Assembly: GCA_025352325.1 (NCBI GenBank)
Contig: JANXTR010000044.1
Span: 1 to 39,408 of the forward strand
DNA from: Microbacteriaceae bacterium
GTDB lineage: Bacteria; Actinomycetota; Actinomycetes; Actinomycetales; Microbacteriaceae
DNA: 39,408 nt
Reading direction: 5' to 3'
Shown here: positions 24,072 through 33,552 of the stretch, one piece after another
Layout: each line of letters opens with the position of its first letter
How positions within the stretch are numbered: position 1 is the stretch's first letter
Notes under the pieces: generated by a model
What the model saw: only the letters and a program-made list of their open reading frames with translations
Databases searched by the model: none
What the model was told of the DNA's origin: nothing
Translations under genes and position numbers: made by a program

Positions 24072-25333
24072 GTCACCCTCCGCAGCAGCTTGGGCAGATC
24101 GCCGAGTTCGCCGACGGTGAGCAGCCGGAAGCGCGAGACCGTCGCGATGCGCGGGCGGCCGCCGAGCTCGGCGCGCACCCCCAGTAGGCGCGTCTCTTTG
24201 CCGACGACGGCCTCGATTGCGCGCAGTTCGGCGATCGGGGTCGCCGAGCCCGTCACCACGACCAGCACAGAGGGTGGCGTGTCGCGGGCCAGTGTCTCTC
24301 GGATGAACTCGCGCGGCGTGGTCCGCAGGCCGGCGACGGGGTCGAGGCGGCAGCTGTCATCCAGCAGAGTGGTCACCGTCGCGGTGCGCAGCTCCCGCGT
24401 CTCGGTGACTACCCGGATGCGCGTCCTCTCGCGCACCACCTGGGCGCCCAGCGACGCCATGATCGAGACGGCGAGCTCGAACTCCTCGCCACCATCTCGG
24501 GAGGCACCCGCGCCGTCCGCTCCTCCGTAGCCCTCCGCGGCCACCAGCTGCGTCAGTACCAGCTCGGAGCGCCGCGTCTCCTGGAACTGCCGCACCATCA
24601 GCTGCCCGGTGCGTGCGGTGGTGCGCCAGTGCACGTAGCGCTGGTCGTCCCCCGGCTCGTACGGCCGAAGCGCGTGGAAGGCGAGATCGTTGTCGGTGAG
24701 GGTGCTGGTGACGGTCCCCTCGAGGTCGCGGACGAGTCCCGACTTCGAGAGCGCCAGCAGGGTGGTCGTCGGATGCACGAACAGCTCGACCGGGTCAGCC
24801 CAGCGCACACGGCGTCGCAGCAGCCCGAGCTCATCCCCGCGGACCGAGACCGCCGGGCCCGCCACGATCACGGCCCGCCGCGCGGTCGGCACGGCGAAGA
24901 GCTCCTCGTGCTCGGCCGCCGCTCCCGCCCCGCTCGGCGCCAGGGGTGGGATCAAGAACTCGGCTTCGCCACGCCCCACCGGCAGGTCGAGGCGGGTCGC
25001 GCTCGAACGGCGCGCGCCGGTGTTCGTCACCAGCAGACGACCGAAGGCCCGCTCCCCCGCGACAACGCGACGCGGGCTCAGCTCGACCTCGACACGGAAC
25101 CTCGCGCGCCCGATCAGGAAGGCGGAGGCCGCCAGCAGTCCGCCCGCGAGCGTGAGCCCGAGGAACAGGAACTCCGACCAGCCGAGCACCACGGCGACCA
25201 CGACCGACCCCAGCGCGCACCCCAGCACGATCCAACCCAGCGGGCTCACGATCGAGAGCACCGGGCCGAGCGCGCGCCGGACGGCCCCGGCGGCGAGCCG
25301 CAGGAGTCCCAGGAGCGTGCGCAGAGGAGTCAC
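24068..25333 (-). CDS. DUF58-domain membrane protein
   Basis: A 421-residue partner of MoxR-type ATPases. Two close hydrophobic segments lie near residues 30-80. The DUF58 signature RPYEPGDDQRYVHWRTTARTG is present, followed by LMVRQF and a von Willebrand A-like C-terminal region (VLVVVTGSATP). DUF58 and MoxR genes are widely paired and thought to act in metal-dependent assembly or modification of partner proteins. The start is the GTG at 25331-25333, 19 bases after the MoxR stop; the frame further upstream belongs to the moxR 3' end. Its final bases overlap the transglutaminase-fold gene by 4. Confidence 0.9.
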   Translation of the reverse strand: MTPLRTLLGLLRLAAGAVRRALGPVLSIVSPLGWIVLGCALGSVVVAVVLGWSEFLFLGLTLAGGLLAASAFLIGRARFRVEVELSPRRVVAGERAFGRLLVTNTGARRSSATRLDLPVGRGEAEFLIPPLAPSGAGAAAEHEELFAVPTARRAVIVAGPAVSVRGDELGLLRRRVRWADPVELFVHPTTTLLALSKSGLVRDLEGTVTSTLTDNDLAFHALRPYEPGDDQRYVHWRTTARTGQLMVRQFQETRRSELVLTQLVAAEGYGGADGAGASRDGGEEFELAVSIMASLGAQVVRERTRIRVVTETRELRTATVTTLLDDSCRLDPVAGLRTTPREFIRETLARDTPPSVLVVVTGSATPIAELRAIEAVVGKETRLLGVRAELGGRPRIATVSRFRLLTVGELGDLPKLLRRVT

Positions 25334-25352
25334 GGTCGTCGAGCTCTGCTGC

Positions 25353-26321
25353 TCAGGCGGCGCTGCGGGTCGGCGGGAGCACCTCGACGAGGATGCGGTT
25401 GACGATCTGCTCGGCGGTGACGCCCGAGAACTCCGACTCGGGATCGACGATGATCCGGTGCGCGAGCACCGGCACCGCCAGCTCGAGCACATCATCGGGG
25501 GTGACGAAGTTGCGACCGCCGGCCAGCGCCCAGGTCTTCGCCGCGCGGGCGAGCGCGAGCGCGCCGCGCATGCTGACGCCGAGGGTCACGTCCTTGTCGA
25601 CGCGCGTCGCCTCCACGAGACGGTTCACGTAGTCCATGACCGACTCGTCGGAGTGGACCTCGGTGGCGAGCTCCGCCATCGTCGCGATGCTCGACGCGGC
25701 GATGATGGGCGTGATCCCGGACGCACGGGCCCGGTTCGCGGCATCCATCAACAGGGCCACAGCGGTCTGGTGGTCGGGGTAGCCCAGCGAGGTCTTGATC
25801 AGGAAGCGGTCGAGCTGCGCCTCGGGCAGCGAGTAGGTGCCCGACTGCTCGACCGGATTCTGCGTGGCGATCACCATGAACGGCGAGCCGACCGGATGCC
25901 CCACCCCGTCAACCGTGACGACCGCCTCCTCCATGACCTCGAGCAGCGCGCTCTGGGTCTTGGGGCTGGCGCGATTGATCTCGTCCGCCAGCAGGATCGA
26001 CGCGAACACCGGCCCGGGGTGGAACTCGAACACGCCTTTGCTCTGGTCGTAGACCGAGACGCCCGTGACGTCGCTCGGCAGCAGATCCGGGGTGAACTGG
26101 ATGCGCGCGGTCGTTCCGTCGATCGTGTTCGCGAGCGCCTTGGCGAGCACTGTCTTGCCGGTGCCGGGCACGTCCTCGAGCAGGATGTGGCCGTCGCTCA
26201 GCAGTGCCGTGAGCACCAGCCGGATGACGTGCTGCTTGCCGAGGATCGCCTGATCGATGTTGCCGACCAGCTTCTCGAAGGCCTCGGCGAACCAGGTGGC
26301 CTGTTCTTCGGTCACGGGCAT
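25353..26321 (-). CDS. MoxR-family AAA+ ATPase
   Basis: A 322-residue AAA+ ATPase, probably a chaperone for maturation of partner complexes. Walker A is in LLEDVPGTGKTVLAKAL and Walker B in ILLADEINRASPKTQSALLEVMEE. Sensor 1 (MVIATQNPVEQSGTYSLPEAQLDRFL) and the MoxR-specific C-terminal MRGALALARAAKTWALAGGRNFVTPDDV follow. The ATG at 26319-26321 has AAGGAG 7 bases upstream. The gene is 46 bases downstream of the giant surface-protein gene and 19 bases upstream of the DUF58 gene. All catalytic residues seem intact. Confidence 0.93.
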   Translation of the reverse strand: MPVTEEQATWFAEAFEKLVGNIDQAILGKQHVIRLVLTALLSDGHILLEDVPGTGKTVLAKALANTIDGTTARIQFTPDLLPSDVTGVSVYDQSKGVFEFHPGPVFASILLADEINRASPKTQSALLEVMEEAVVTVDGVGHPVGSPFMVIATQNPVEQSGTYSLPEAQLDRFLIKTSLGYPDHQTAVALLMDAANRARASGITPIIAASSIATMAELATEVHSDESVMDYVNRLVEATRVDKDVTLGVSMRGALALARAAKTWALAGGRNFVTPDDVLELAVPVLAHRIIVDPESEFSGVTAEQIVNRILVEVLPPTRSAA

Positions 26322-26337
26322 GGGATGGCTCCTTGGA

Positions 26338-26366
26338 TCGGGATGACGTGGGTCGGGATGGCGTGG
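26338..26366. repeat. Two 14-bp direct repeats in the moxR leader
   Basis: tcgggatgacgtgg and tcgggatggcgtgg, differing at one base and offset by 15 bases, fill the gap between the surface-protein stop and the moxR ribosome binding site. Confidence 0.6.
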
Positions 26367-26367
26367 A

Positions 26368-29300
26368 TCAGCATGCGGGGGCGTCTCCCCAGCGGGTGGT
26401 GTGCGAGGTGCCGTTGTCGGCCCAGGTGATCTGGGTGTTGAGGTCGCCCGCCGTGTTGCGCGCGTTCCAGACGCCGGAGGTGGCCGATCCGCTGCCCGCG
26501 CTGAAGTCGATCGTGCTCTGGTAGCCGCTGAAGGTGACGTGGTGCGCGGTCGAGTTGCCGACCCAACTCACCCCGAGGCTGTTGCCGCCGCCCAGCGCGC
26601 CGCCGTAGCAGAGGTGGATCGAGTACGGGTTGGTGAGCGTGACAGAGTTCGAGGTCTTCGAGGTCGACAGCCCCGCGCTCGTCGCGGTCACCGTGAAGCT
26701 ATAGCTGCTGCCGTAGGAGCCCGTGAGCGTCTCGCTCCCGGACGCCGCGACGGCGTGCGTCGAGATGCCGCTGCCCGAGATCGTGTACGTGACCGGCTCG
26801 GTGCTGGCGGCGGCGCCCCACGTGTACGTCACCACCCGGGTGGTGTCGTTGCCCGAGACGCTCGCGCTCGGATTGCCGGGCCGCGGCGTCGCCGAGTTGC
26901 CAGAGGTCACCGAGCTGCTCGAGCGTCCGCCGTCGTTCGTCGCAACGATCGTGTAGGTGTATGCCGTGCCCACGCGCCCGGACATCGTCGTCGACGAGAC
27001 GGCGCCGACATCCTTCTGCGTGCCGTCCGAGAGGGTGATGTGGTACCCGCTGATGGTGCGTCCGTTGCCACCCGCGGCACCCCAGGTGAGCGAGAGGTTG
27101 CCCGAGCCGTCGGTGCTGGCGGCGATGGATGCCGACGGCACAGGCGAGGGATTGCCGTACGGGGTGGCCGTGGCGCCGTGGTCCGAGATCGCGCCGTCGC
27201 CGAGCGCGTTCGTCGCTGTCACCCGGAAGGTGTAGCCGGTACCGTTCGTGAGCCCCGTGAAGACGTGACTCGCCGCGGAGCCCGGCACGGTCACCGGTGT
27301 GCCGCCCGACCAAGCGATCGTGTAGCCGGAGATCGGCTCGCCGTTGGTGGCGGGCGGCGTCCATGTCACGGTGACCTGGCGGTCGCCCTCGGTCACGGTC
27401 GGTGCCGCCGCTTTGCCGGGCACGTCGCGCACGGTGTACTGCAGACGACCGGAGACGTGGCGCGCAGGATCCTTGGTCGCATCCTGCACCGTATAGAGCA
27501 CGCTCACGACCCCGATGAACGAGGCTCCCGGGCGCATCGTCACGTCACCACTCGGGGTGAACGACATCGCCGCGTTCGACTCGGCCGCGTTCTCAATGTG
27601 CGCCTCGATCACCGTGAGGGGCTCCTTCTTCGCCGCGAAGGGGTTGTAGTCGTTGGCGAGCACGTTCGCGGTGTCGCTGACACCGCGCTGACCCTTCGCC
27701 GCGTCGGGAACGGCCTGCGCGAGCGGCCTCGTCGACGACACGACGGTGACGTTCACGGTGCCGGGGACCGTGAAGCTCTGGAAGCGAATCGAGAACTTCA
27801 GGGTCGCGGTCGTACCCGGTTGCGTGCCGAACGGCGAGGAGAGCTGCAGCGTCGAGCCGCTGATCCCGGCCTGGACGCCGCTGCTCGCGCCGCTCAGCGA
27901 GTCGTAGTGGAACTGCCGGATCAGGGAGGCGTTCGGGTGGGTCGCCGCCGCCGCGAGATCGATCGACGTCGGATCCTCCCCCGCCTCGACGGTGACGTGC
28001 TGGGTGACGAACTGCGGGGCGACGTCGGTGAAGTTCGGATCGCCGACGATGAGGGGCATGGTGAGCAGCCGGCTGTTGCCGTTCGGGTCGTCCTGGGAGG
28101 TGCCGTCGGTGACGCGGAAGCTGATGGAGGCCGCCCCGCGGTATCCGGGCTCCGCCGTGAAGGTGATCCCCTTGTCGTCGGTCGCACTCGCCGCACCGTG
28201 CGTCGCCGAGACGTCGGTGAGCGCGGTCAGGATCGCGGGCCGACCTGAGGGTACGACGACGATGTCGGCGAGCTTCCAGCTCTTCGCCCCGTTCTGCGGG
28301 ATTACCTGCTGCACGAGATCGCGGCGCACGTAGGGGGGCGGCGCATAGCCGGCGCTCTCGGCGCGCGGCACGCTGATGACGGCGGTAGCGCTCAGCCCGT
28401 CGACGGGGTCGGTGACCCGGTACGCGACGGCGAGGCGGCGATCCCCCGCGATCACGGTGATCGACCGCTTCGTCTGGTCGACGGTTGCCTGCCCGGCGTT
28501 CGAACCCTCGACCGAGATCTTCAGATCCGCGTCGCGGCCGCCGGGGTTGGCGATCAGGTTCTCGAGCGGCACGGCGACCGAGCTCGTGCCGACCACCTCC
28601 TGCACCCCGACGTAGTGGTCGAGCGCCGTCGGGTATAGCGGCTTCGCGTCCTTGGTCACCGTGACCTGCAGGAACGCGGTGTCCGCACCGCCGTGCCCGT
28701 TGCTGATCCCGTAGCGGATCGAGTATGTGCCCTCGGTCTTCGGCGCCTGCACGACGATCTTGCTGCGATCGACCGTCGCGGTGATCCCCCTGTCGACCTC
28801 GACCAGCTTCCTGTCCAGCGAGAGCGTGTAGCCGCTCGGGTCGGAGTCGTTAAGCAGCACCCCAACGGTGGCCACCCGACCCTGCCGGACCTCGATCGCG
28901 TCGTCGACGGCGTTTGGTGGCTGCGCCGAGGCCGGGCGCGGGATCACGCCGATAGAGATCGTCCCGACGGCCTGGGCTCCATAGCTGTCCTCGACCACGT
29001 AGCTGAAGGTGTCGGTGCCCGATGAGCTCGCGTCGGCCGTGTAGACGAAGGTGTCGGCGGTCGGATCTGTGAGCGCCCCCCGGCTCGGCGGAGTGGCGAC
29101 GCCCGTGACCACGACCGAGTCTCCATCCGGATCGATGCCGTTGAGAGGCACCTGGATCGGTACGCTCGAGCCCGCGAACACCCGCGCGATCTGCGGGACG
29201 GGCACCGGCGGCTGGTTGGTCTTCGCGTCGGGAGCGACGACGACGAAGGTGACGGGCGCCGTGGCGCTCTCACCGAACTGGTCGGAGACCCGGTAGACCA

Positions 29301-31851
29301 CCGAGAACTGGCCCGGCGTCGAGCCCGCCTGGTAGCGCACCCGGCCGTTGCCCACGAAGGCGAGCCCGTCGCCCTGGTCGCTGGTGTCGACGAGCTGCGG
29401 GTCGAGGATCAACTGCGCATTGTCGGGATGGAAGTCGACCGCGAGCACGTCGGCGCTCACCACGTCGCCCGCCCGCACCCGCACGCTCAGCGGCACCGCC
29501 ACGGGAGGCTGGCGGTTCACGATCGGCGGCACAGGCACGATCGTGACGCCGGCGTTCGCCGTGCTCCGTCCGTCGGAGATCGTGTAGTGGAACTGCGTCT
29601 GCGCGGTGAGCGCCGCCGACGCCGTGATCCGCACGACCGCGTTGCTCAGCACCTCGACGGTCAACGCCGGATCGGTGCCCGTCGTGTCGACCGACTGCAC
29701 GGCGAGCACCGCGCCGCTCGGCGACACGTCGTTGTTCAGCACCTTGACTGTCGTGGGCTCCCCCGGGCGCAGGAAGGCGGTGTCCTTCACGGCGATCGGC
29801 GGGCCGGGAGCAGTCGGGTCGGGCAGCACGTCGACCCGCACCAACCCGATGCTCGACGACGATCCCGCCGCCAGCGAGTACTGGAAGTAGTAGGTGCCCG
29901 GTGTCGGTGCCGTGAAGGTGATCACACCGGTCTGGAGGTCCGGGATGACGGTCACCGATCCGGGGACCTTGTCCACCCCCAGCAGACTGAGCACCTGGCC
30001 GTTGTTGGACACGTCGTTCTCGAGCGGCCGGATCTCGAGCGTCTCGCCGCGGAACCCCCGTGCGAAGTCGGGCGTGCCGATCGGGGTCAGCGAGCCGGGG
30101 GCGACCACCTTGACCTCGAGCGTCCCGGTGGTGATGAGCCGGCCATCCGACACCGTCAGCTGCACCTTCTTGGTGCCCGGCTGACCGGAGGTGTTCGCGA
30201 AGGTGATGAGGCCGTCGGGGGTGAAACGCACCGAATCGGCACCGCTGGTCGCCGCCGAGTCGAGGTAGACGTCGTCGCCGTCCGGATCCATCCAGTCGAC
30301 CAGCGTGTTGTATTTGATCGTGCCGCCGAGCTCGACGCTGATCGAGGTGGTGCGGTGCGAGACCGGTGCCGTGTTGACGTCGGTGGGCACCACGCGGACG
30401 ATGACGAGGGCATCCGAGACGCCGCCCGGCCTGCCGTCGTCGACCGTGTCGCGGAAGGAGGCCGCCGTCGCCCCCAGCGCGGGCGTGAACTGCAGGGCTC
30501 GCCCGCCGTCGATGAGGTCGATCGCGCCGACGAAGTCGGGGACCTCGCCGAACTTCGAGATGGTGAGCACGTCGCCGTCGGGGTCGGTGTCGTTCGACAG
30601 CACCGGCAGGATCGTGGTGCGGCCCGGCCGCACGCCGTAGTTGTCGTCGCGCGCGATCGGCGGGCGGTTGACCTCGGTGCGGTCGGCGAGGGTGTCGGCG
30701 AACGACTCGGTCGTGGCCTTCTGGTCGCCATCGGTGGTGTCGTCCTGCTGCGGCGGGGTCACCTGGTCCCAGTTCTTGACCAGGCGCATCTCGTCGTCGA
30801 GCAGCCACACGTTGCCGCTGTCCAGATCGTTGAGGGCGACGGTGGAACGGTTCACCCGGAACTCGAGCGTCGCGCCCTGCGTCTTCTGCTGGATATCCTC
30901 GACGCGGAGCGCCTGACCGTCGCAGGCCAGCAGGTAGCGCTGTGCGCCGGCCCACGCCGCGTGCACGCAGCCGTCCACGACGACGGGCGCCGAGATCTGT
31001 GCGGCGATGGCGACCGGGCTCGCGAGGTCGGCGTCAAGGGTGCTGACCCTCCCGTCGGAGGTCACCACCACGGCAAAGGAGCCGGTGGAGATGACCACCC
31101 GGCTGCCGTCGGCGCTCGACTGCTGCAGCTTCGCGATCGCCGTGACCGAGGCGGGCAGCTTCACCGTGGATCCGTCGTCGCGGAGGAGCACGTGCTCCGC
31201 CGCGTCCAGCAGCACCGCCCGATCGCCGCTCGCCGCGAGCTGCCCGTCGCGCGGGACGGCCAGGTGGCGCGTCGTCGGAGTCGCGCCCGGGGCATCCACA
31301 GTCACCAGCGTCTGCTTCGTCACGCTGGTCGCCAGCACCGCCCCACTCGAGGTGACGACGGCCCGACCGCCGGCGCCGAGCTTTGCGGCCGGAGCGGTGG
31401 CCGCGTCGAAGGTGAGCCCGTTCGCGACGTCGACGACCCACAGCGAGCCGGTCGGCGAGACGATCGCCAGGGTCGAGCCCCCGAGCGCGACGGTGGAGTT
31501 CTTGGGGATCGTCGCCGGCTCGACGAGAGTCGTGTATGCGGGATCGACGCGCGAGAGGCGCCCCTCGGTCGCCTCGAGCAGGAAGACGCTCTCGCCGTTC
31601 TGCACGACGTCGAGATCGTGCGCCTGAGCGCTCACCGCGCCGTTGAGCTCTTCGATCTGGCGATTCAGCCGACCGCCGAGCAGGGCGTTGCCGTTCGTGA
31701 CCCAGACGTCTTTCGCGGCCAACTTCACGTCGGTCTCGGGGAACCCCTGGTGCAGGATCGCGAAGCTGATCGGGATCGCGGCGACGATCGCGATCGCCAC
31801 CCCCGAGGCGAGCGCCTTGCGATGGCGTTCGAGGGAGGAGACGAGCGTCAC
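26368..31851 (-). CDS. Giant membrane-anchored Ig-like/fibronectin type III surface protein
   Basis: About 1827 residues. An N-terminal membrane segment (residues 12-33, ALASGVAIAIVAAIPISFAI) is followed by AAKDVWVTNGNALLGGRLNRQIEEL. Residues 40-385 look like a beta-propeller or repeated beta region. From about 395 to 1475 come many Ig/cadherin-like repeats marked by NDxDPDGD-type motifs (VLSNDTDPDGDVLTI, LNNDVSPSGAVL, LLNDSDPSGYTL, VLANDYNPF). About 1480-1740 are Fn3-type domains (VTVTWTPPATNGEPISGYTIAW). The end of the protein carries two cysteines. It is most likely an extracellular adhesive or cell-wall-spanning protein. An ATG at 31864-31866 is in frame, but GGGGGAG lies 6 bases before the GTG at 31849-31851, which I prefer. 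moxR follows, suggesting it is a client. Confidence 0.88.
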   Translation of the reverse strand: MTLVSSLERHRKALASGVAIAIVAAIPISFAILHQGFPETDVKLAAKDVWVTNGNALLGGRLNRQIEELNGAVSAQAHDLDVVQNGESVFLLEATEGRLSRVDPAYTTLVEPATIPKNSTVALGGSTLAIVSPTGSLWVVDVANGLTFDAATAPAAKLGAGGRAVVTSSGAVLATSVTKQTLVTVDAPGATPTTRHLAVPRDGQLAASGDRAVLLDAAEHVLLRDDGSTVKLPASVTAIAKLQQSSADGSRVVISTGSFAVVVTSDGRVSTLDADLASPVAIAAQISAPVVVDGCVHAAWAGAQRYLLACDGQALRVEDIQQKTQGATLEFRVNRSTVALNDLDSGNVWLLDDEMRLVKNWDQVTPPQQDDTTDGDQKATTESFADTLADRTEVNRPPIARDDNYGVRPGRTTILPVLSNDTDPDGDVLTISKFGEVPDFVGAIDLIDGGRALQFTPALGATAASFRDTVDDGRPGGVSDALVIVRVVPTDVNTAPVSHRTTSISVELGGTIKYNTLVDWMDPDGDDVYLDSAATSGADSVRFTPDGLITFANTSGQPGTKKVQLTVSDGRLITTGTLEVKVVAPGSLTPIGTPDFARGFRGETLEIRPLENDVSNNGQVLSLLGVDKVPGSVTVIPDLQTGVITFTAPTPGTYYFQYSLAAGSSSSIGLVRVDVLPDPTAPGPPIAVKDTAFLRPGEPTTVKVLNNDVSPSGAVLAVQSVDTTGTDPALTVEVLSNAVVRITASAALTAQTQFHYTISDGRSTANAGVTIVPVPPIVNRQPPVAVPLSVRVRAGDVVSADVLAVDFHPDNAQLILDPQLVDTSDQGDGLAFVGNGRVRYQAGSTPGQFSVVYRVSDQFGESATAPVTFVVVAPDAKTNQPPVPVPQIARVFAGSSVPIQVPLNGIDPDGDSVVVTGVATPPSRGALTDPTADTFVYTADASSSGTDTFSYVVEDSYGAQAVGTISIGVIPRPASAQPPNAVDDAIEVRQGRVATVGVLLNDSDPSGYTLSLDRKLVEVDRGITATVDRSKIVVQAPKTEGTYSIRYGISNGHGGADTAFLQVTVTKDAKPLYPTALDHYVGVQEVVGTSSVAVPLENLIANPGGRDADLKISVEGSNAGQATVDQTKRSITVIAGDRRLAVAYRVTDPVDGLSATAVISVPRAESAGYAPPPYVRRDLVQQVIPQNGAKSWKLADIVVVPSGRPAILTALTDVSATHGAASATDDKGITFTAEPGYRGAASISFRVTDGTSQDDPNGNSRLLTMPLIVGDPNFTDVAPQFVTQHVTVEAGEDPTSIDLAAAATHPNASLIRQFHYDSLSGASSGVQAGISGSTLQLSSPFGTQPGTTATLKFSIRFQSFTVPGTVNVTVVSSTRPLAQAVPDAAKGQRGVSDTANVLANDYNPFAAKKEPLTVIEAHIENAAESNAAMSFTPSGDVTMRPGASFIGVVSVLYTVQDATKDPARHVSGRLQYTVRDVPGKAAAPTVTEGDRQVTVTWTPPATNGEPISGYTIAWSGGTPVTVPGSAASHVFTGLTNGTGYTFRVTATNALGDGAISDHGATATPYGNPSPVPSASIAASTDGSGNLSLTWGAAGGNGRTISGYHITLSDGTQKDVGAVSSTTMSGRVGTAYTYTIVATNDGGRSSSSVTSGNSATPRPGNPSASVSGNDTTRVVTYTWGAAASTEPVTYTISGSGISTHAVAASGSETLTGSYGSSYSFTVTATSAGLSTSKTSNSVTLTNPYSIHLCYGGALGGGNSLGVSWVGNSTAHHVTFSGYQSTIDFSAGSGSATSGVWNARNTAGDLNTQITWADNGTSHTTRWGDAPAC

Positions 31852-31898
31852 GCGATGCTCCCCCATGAACGTCCGGGCTGCGGATGGTCAGCCTGTCG

Positions 31899-31926
31899 AG
31901 AAGTCACAAAATAACATGAGACTTCT
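31899..31926 (-). promoter_or_regulatory. AT-rich promoter with inverted repeat for the surface-protein operon
   Basis: Inverted repeat AGAAGTC (31899-31905) and GACTTCT (31920-31926) with a 14-base spacer. On the reverse strand the spacer contains TGTTATTTT, an extended -10 (TATTTT at 31908-31913). The arms would flank the -10, the place for a repressor. This is one of the most AT-rich spots of the window. No clear -35 was found. Confidence 0.5.
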
Positions 31927-31984
31927 TTTGGCCGGCAGAAGATCACACATCCGAGAACGAGGGTCGCCTCGATCACCCGGCGTG

Positions 31985-33541
31985 TCACCCCACCGTGCAG
32001 ATCGCGAGCGGTTCGCCGGTGGCTCCGGCCCGCCCGATCTCGACGTTGATGCACACCCTGCTGCCCGGCACCACGCCACTCACCGTGGCCGTCGTGGTGT
32101 GCGTCGCCTGGCGGTCGGCCGGTGTCTCGGCGCGCGCCCAGTAGTACACGTCACCCGTCATCGGCGAGGGGTTGATCCAGCCGAAGGCGACCGAGGCGCC
32201 GTCGGCGCTCGGCTGGGCCGTGCCGTTGGCGGCCTGGGGCACCGCGGGGCCGACGATCGCCGATCCGCCGGTGCTGCTTGCGCTCGGGCTGGTGGCCGAC
32301 CCCACCGCGCCACCGCCGAACTGGATCGCGAGAGCGACACCCGCGATCGCGAGCACCGCCAGCACGCCGATGATCACGCCGAGCAGGATGCGACGCCGCG
32401 ACGCCGGCGCGAGCAGCGGGGCATCGAGCTCATACGGGGTCGGCGCGAGCGGAGGTGTCGTCGGCTCGTGCGGAGCGAGCAGCGGAAGCCTCGACACCCG
32501 CGTCCGGTCGTCGGACAGCGGGGTAAGTGGCCGGTGCGGCGGCTGAGCGATGACCTGCTGCACCCCGCGGAGGCTCGTCTCGTCGCCGCTTCCGCCGTCC
32601 TCGGGGCGGGATTCCTCCTCGTCGAGCAGCGGCACCTCGATCGTCGTCGGCGCGTAGCCGAGCTCGAGCTCCACGCGCTGCAACGCCCGGGCGAACTCGA
32701 TCGCCGACGCGTACCGGTTCTCGCGCCGCGGCGACATCCCCTTGGCCAGCACCGCGGTCAAGGCGGGCGGCACATCGTCGCGCGTCATCGGCGTCAGCTC
32801 GCCGCGCTCGATCCGCGCCACCAGCTCGAGGGTGCCGTTGGGTCCCCCCGGCACCTCGAAGGGCGTCCGGCCGGCGAGGACGGTGTGGATGGTGGCGGCG
32901 AGCGAGAAGACGTCGCTGCGCACGTCCGGCGAGGGAACGTCTTCGAACATCTCGGGCGGACTCCACGGGACGCTCATACCGACGGATCCGCTAACGCTGG
33001 CCTCGACATCCATTCCGCCCGGCCCCTCGACGGTCGGCAGTCCGCCCGGGCCGGCGACCTCGGAGGCGATGCCGAAATCGGTGAGAGCCGGCCAGCCGTA
33101 GTCGTTCGTGAGCACATTGCCCGGCTTGATGTCGCGGTGGAGGATGCCCGCCGCGTGCGCCGTCGCCACCGCGCCCGCCACGCGGATGCCGGTGCGCAGC
33201 GCGTCGACCACGGAGAGCGGATGCCGCTTGTAGCGCTCGGCGAGGCTCGGCCGGGAGCAGTACTCCATGACCAGGTACGGACGGCCGTCGCGCGCCACCC
33301 CGGCCTGGTAGATCGTGACGATGTACGGATGCGTCGACAGCCGGGCCATCAGGTCCGCCTCGGTCGTGAACGCGGCCCGCGCACTCGCGGTGAGCTCGTG
33401 CGTGAGCAGCGCCTTCACAGCCACCTTGCGGCGCGGTAGCTGCTGCTCGTAGAGGAACACGTCGGCGAACCCGCCCGAGCCGATCAGCCGATCGATGACG
33501 TAGCCGTCGATTTCGGGCGGCGTCGACGGGGTGCGCTGCAT
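31985..33541 (-). CDS. Transmembrane serine/threonine protein kinase (PknB type) with Fn3-like exterior
   Basis: A 518-residue kinase. Residues 10-300 form the catalytic domain: the Gly-rich loop IGSGGFADVFLYE, the ATP-anchoring Lys43 in VAVKALL, HRDIKPGNVL with catalytic Asp137, and the metal-binding DFG at 155-157. VPWSPPEMFED replaces the usual APE region. All residues for activity are present. A Pro/Asp-rich juxtamembrane linker leads to one membrane helix near 378-400 (ILLGVIIGVLAVLAIAGVALAI). After a Ser/Thr/Ala linker, the outer domain (VAFGWINPSPMTGDVYYWARAE to the C-terminus) looks Fn3-like with two cysteines. There are no PASTA repeats. The start is the ATG at 33539-33541, 12 bases after the terC stop. 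The surface-protein gene follows after 130 bases. Confidence 0.92.
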   Translation of the reverse strand: MQRTPSTPPEIDGYVIDRLIGSGGFADVFLYEQQLPRRKVAVKALLTHELTASARAAFTTEADLMARLSTHPYIVTIYQAGVARDGRPYLVMEYCSRPSLAERYKRHPLSVVDALRTGIRVAGAVATAHAAGILHRDIKPGNVLTNDYGWPALTDFGIASEVAGPGGLPTVEGPGGMDVEASVSGSVGMSVPWSPPEMFEDVPSPDVRSDVFSLAATIHTVLAGRTPFEVPGGPNGTLELVARIERGELTPMTRDDVPPALTAVLAKGMSPRRENRYASAIEFARALQRVELELGYAPTTIEVPLLDEEESRPEDGGSGDETSLRGVQQVIAQPPHRPLTPLSDDRTRVSRLPLLAPHEPTTPPLAPTPYELDAPLLAPASRRRILLGVIIGVLAVLAIAGVALAIQFGGGAVGSATSPSASSTGGSAIVGPAVPQAANGTAQPSADGASVAFGWINPSPMTGDVYYWARAETPADRQATHTTTATVSGVVPGSRVCINVEIGRAGATGEPLAICTVG

Positions 33542-33552
33542 GGGGTTACACC

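Noticed and set aside
29428-31914. 828-codon plus-strand open frame opposite the giant surface-protein gene
   Set aside because: Arg/Asp/His-rich shadow translation without recognisable domains or start signal; the minus strand has clear Ig-like repeats.
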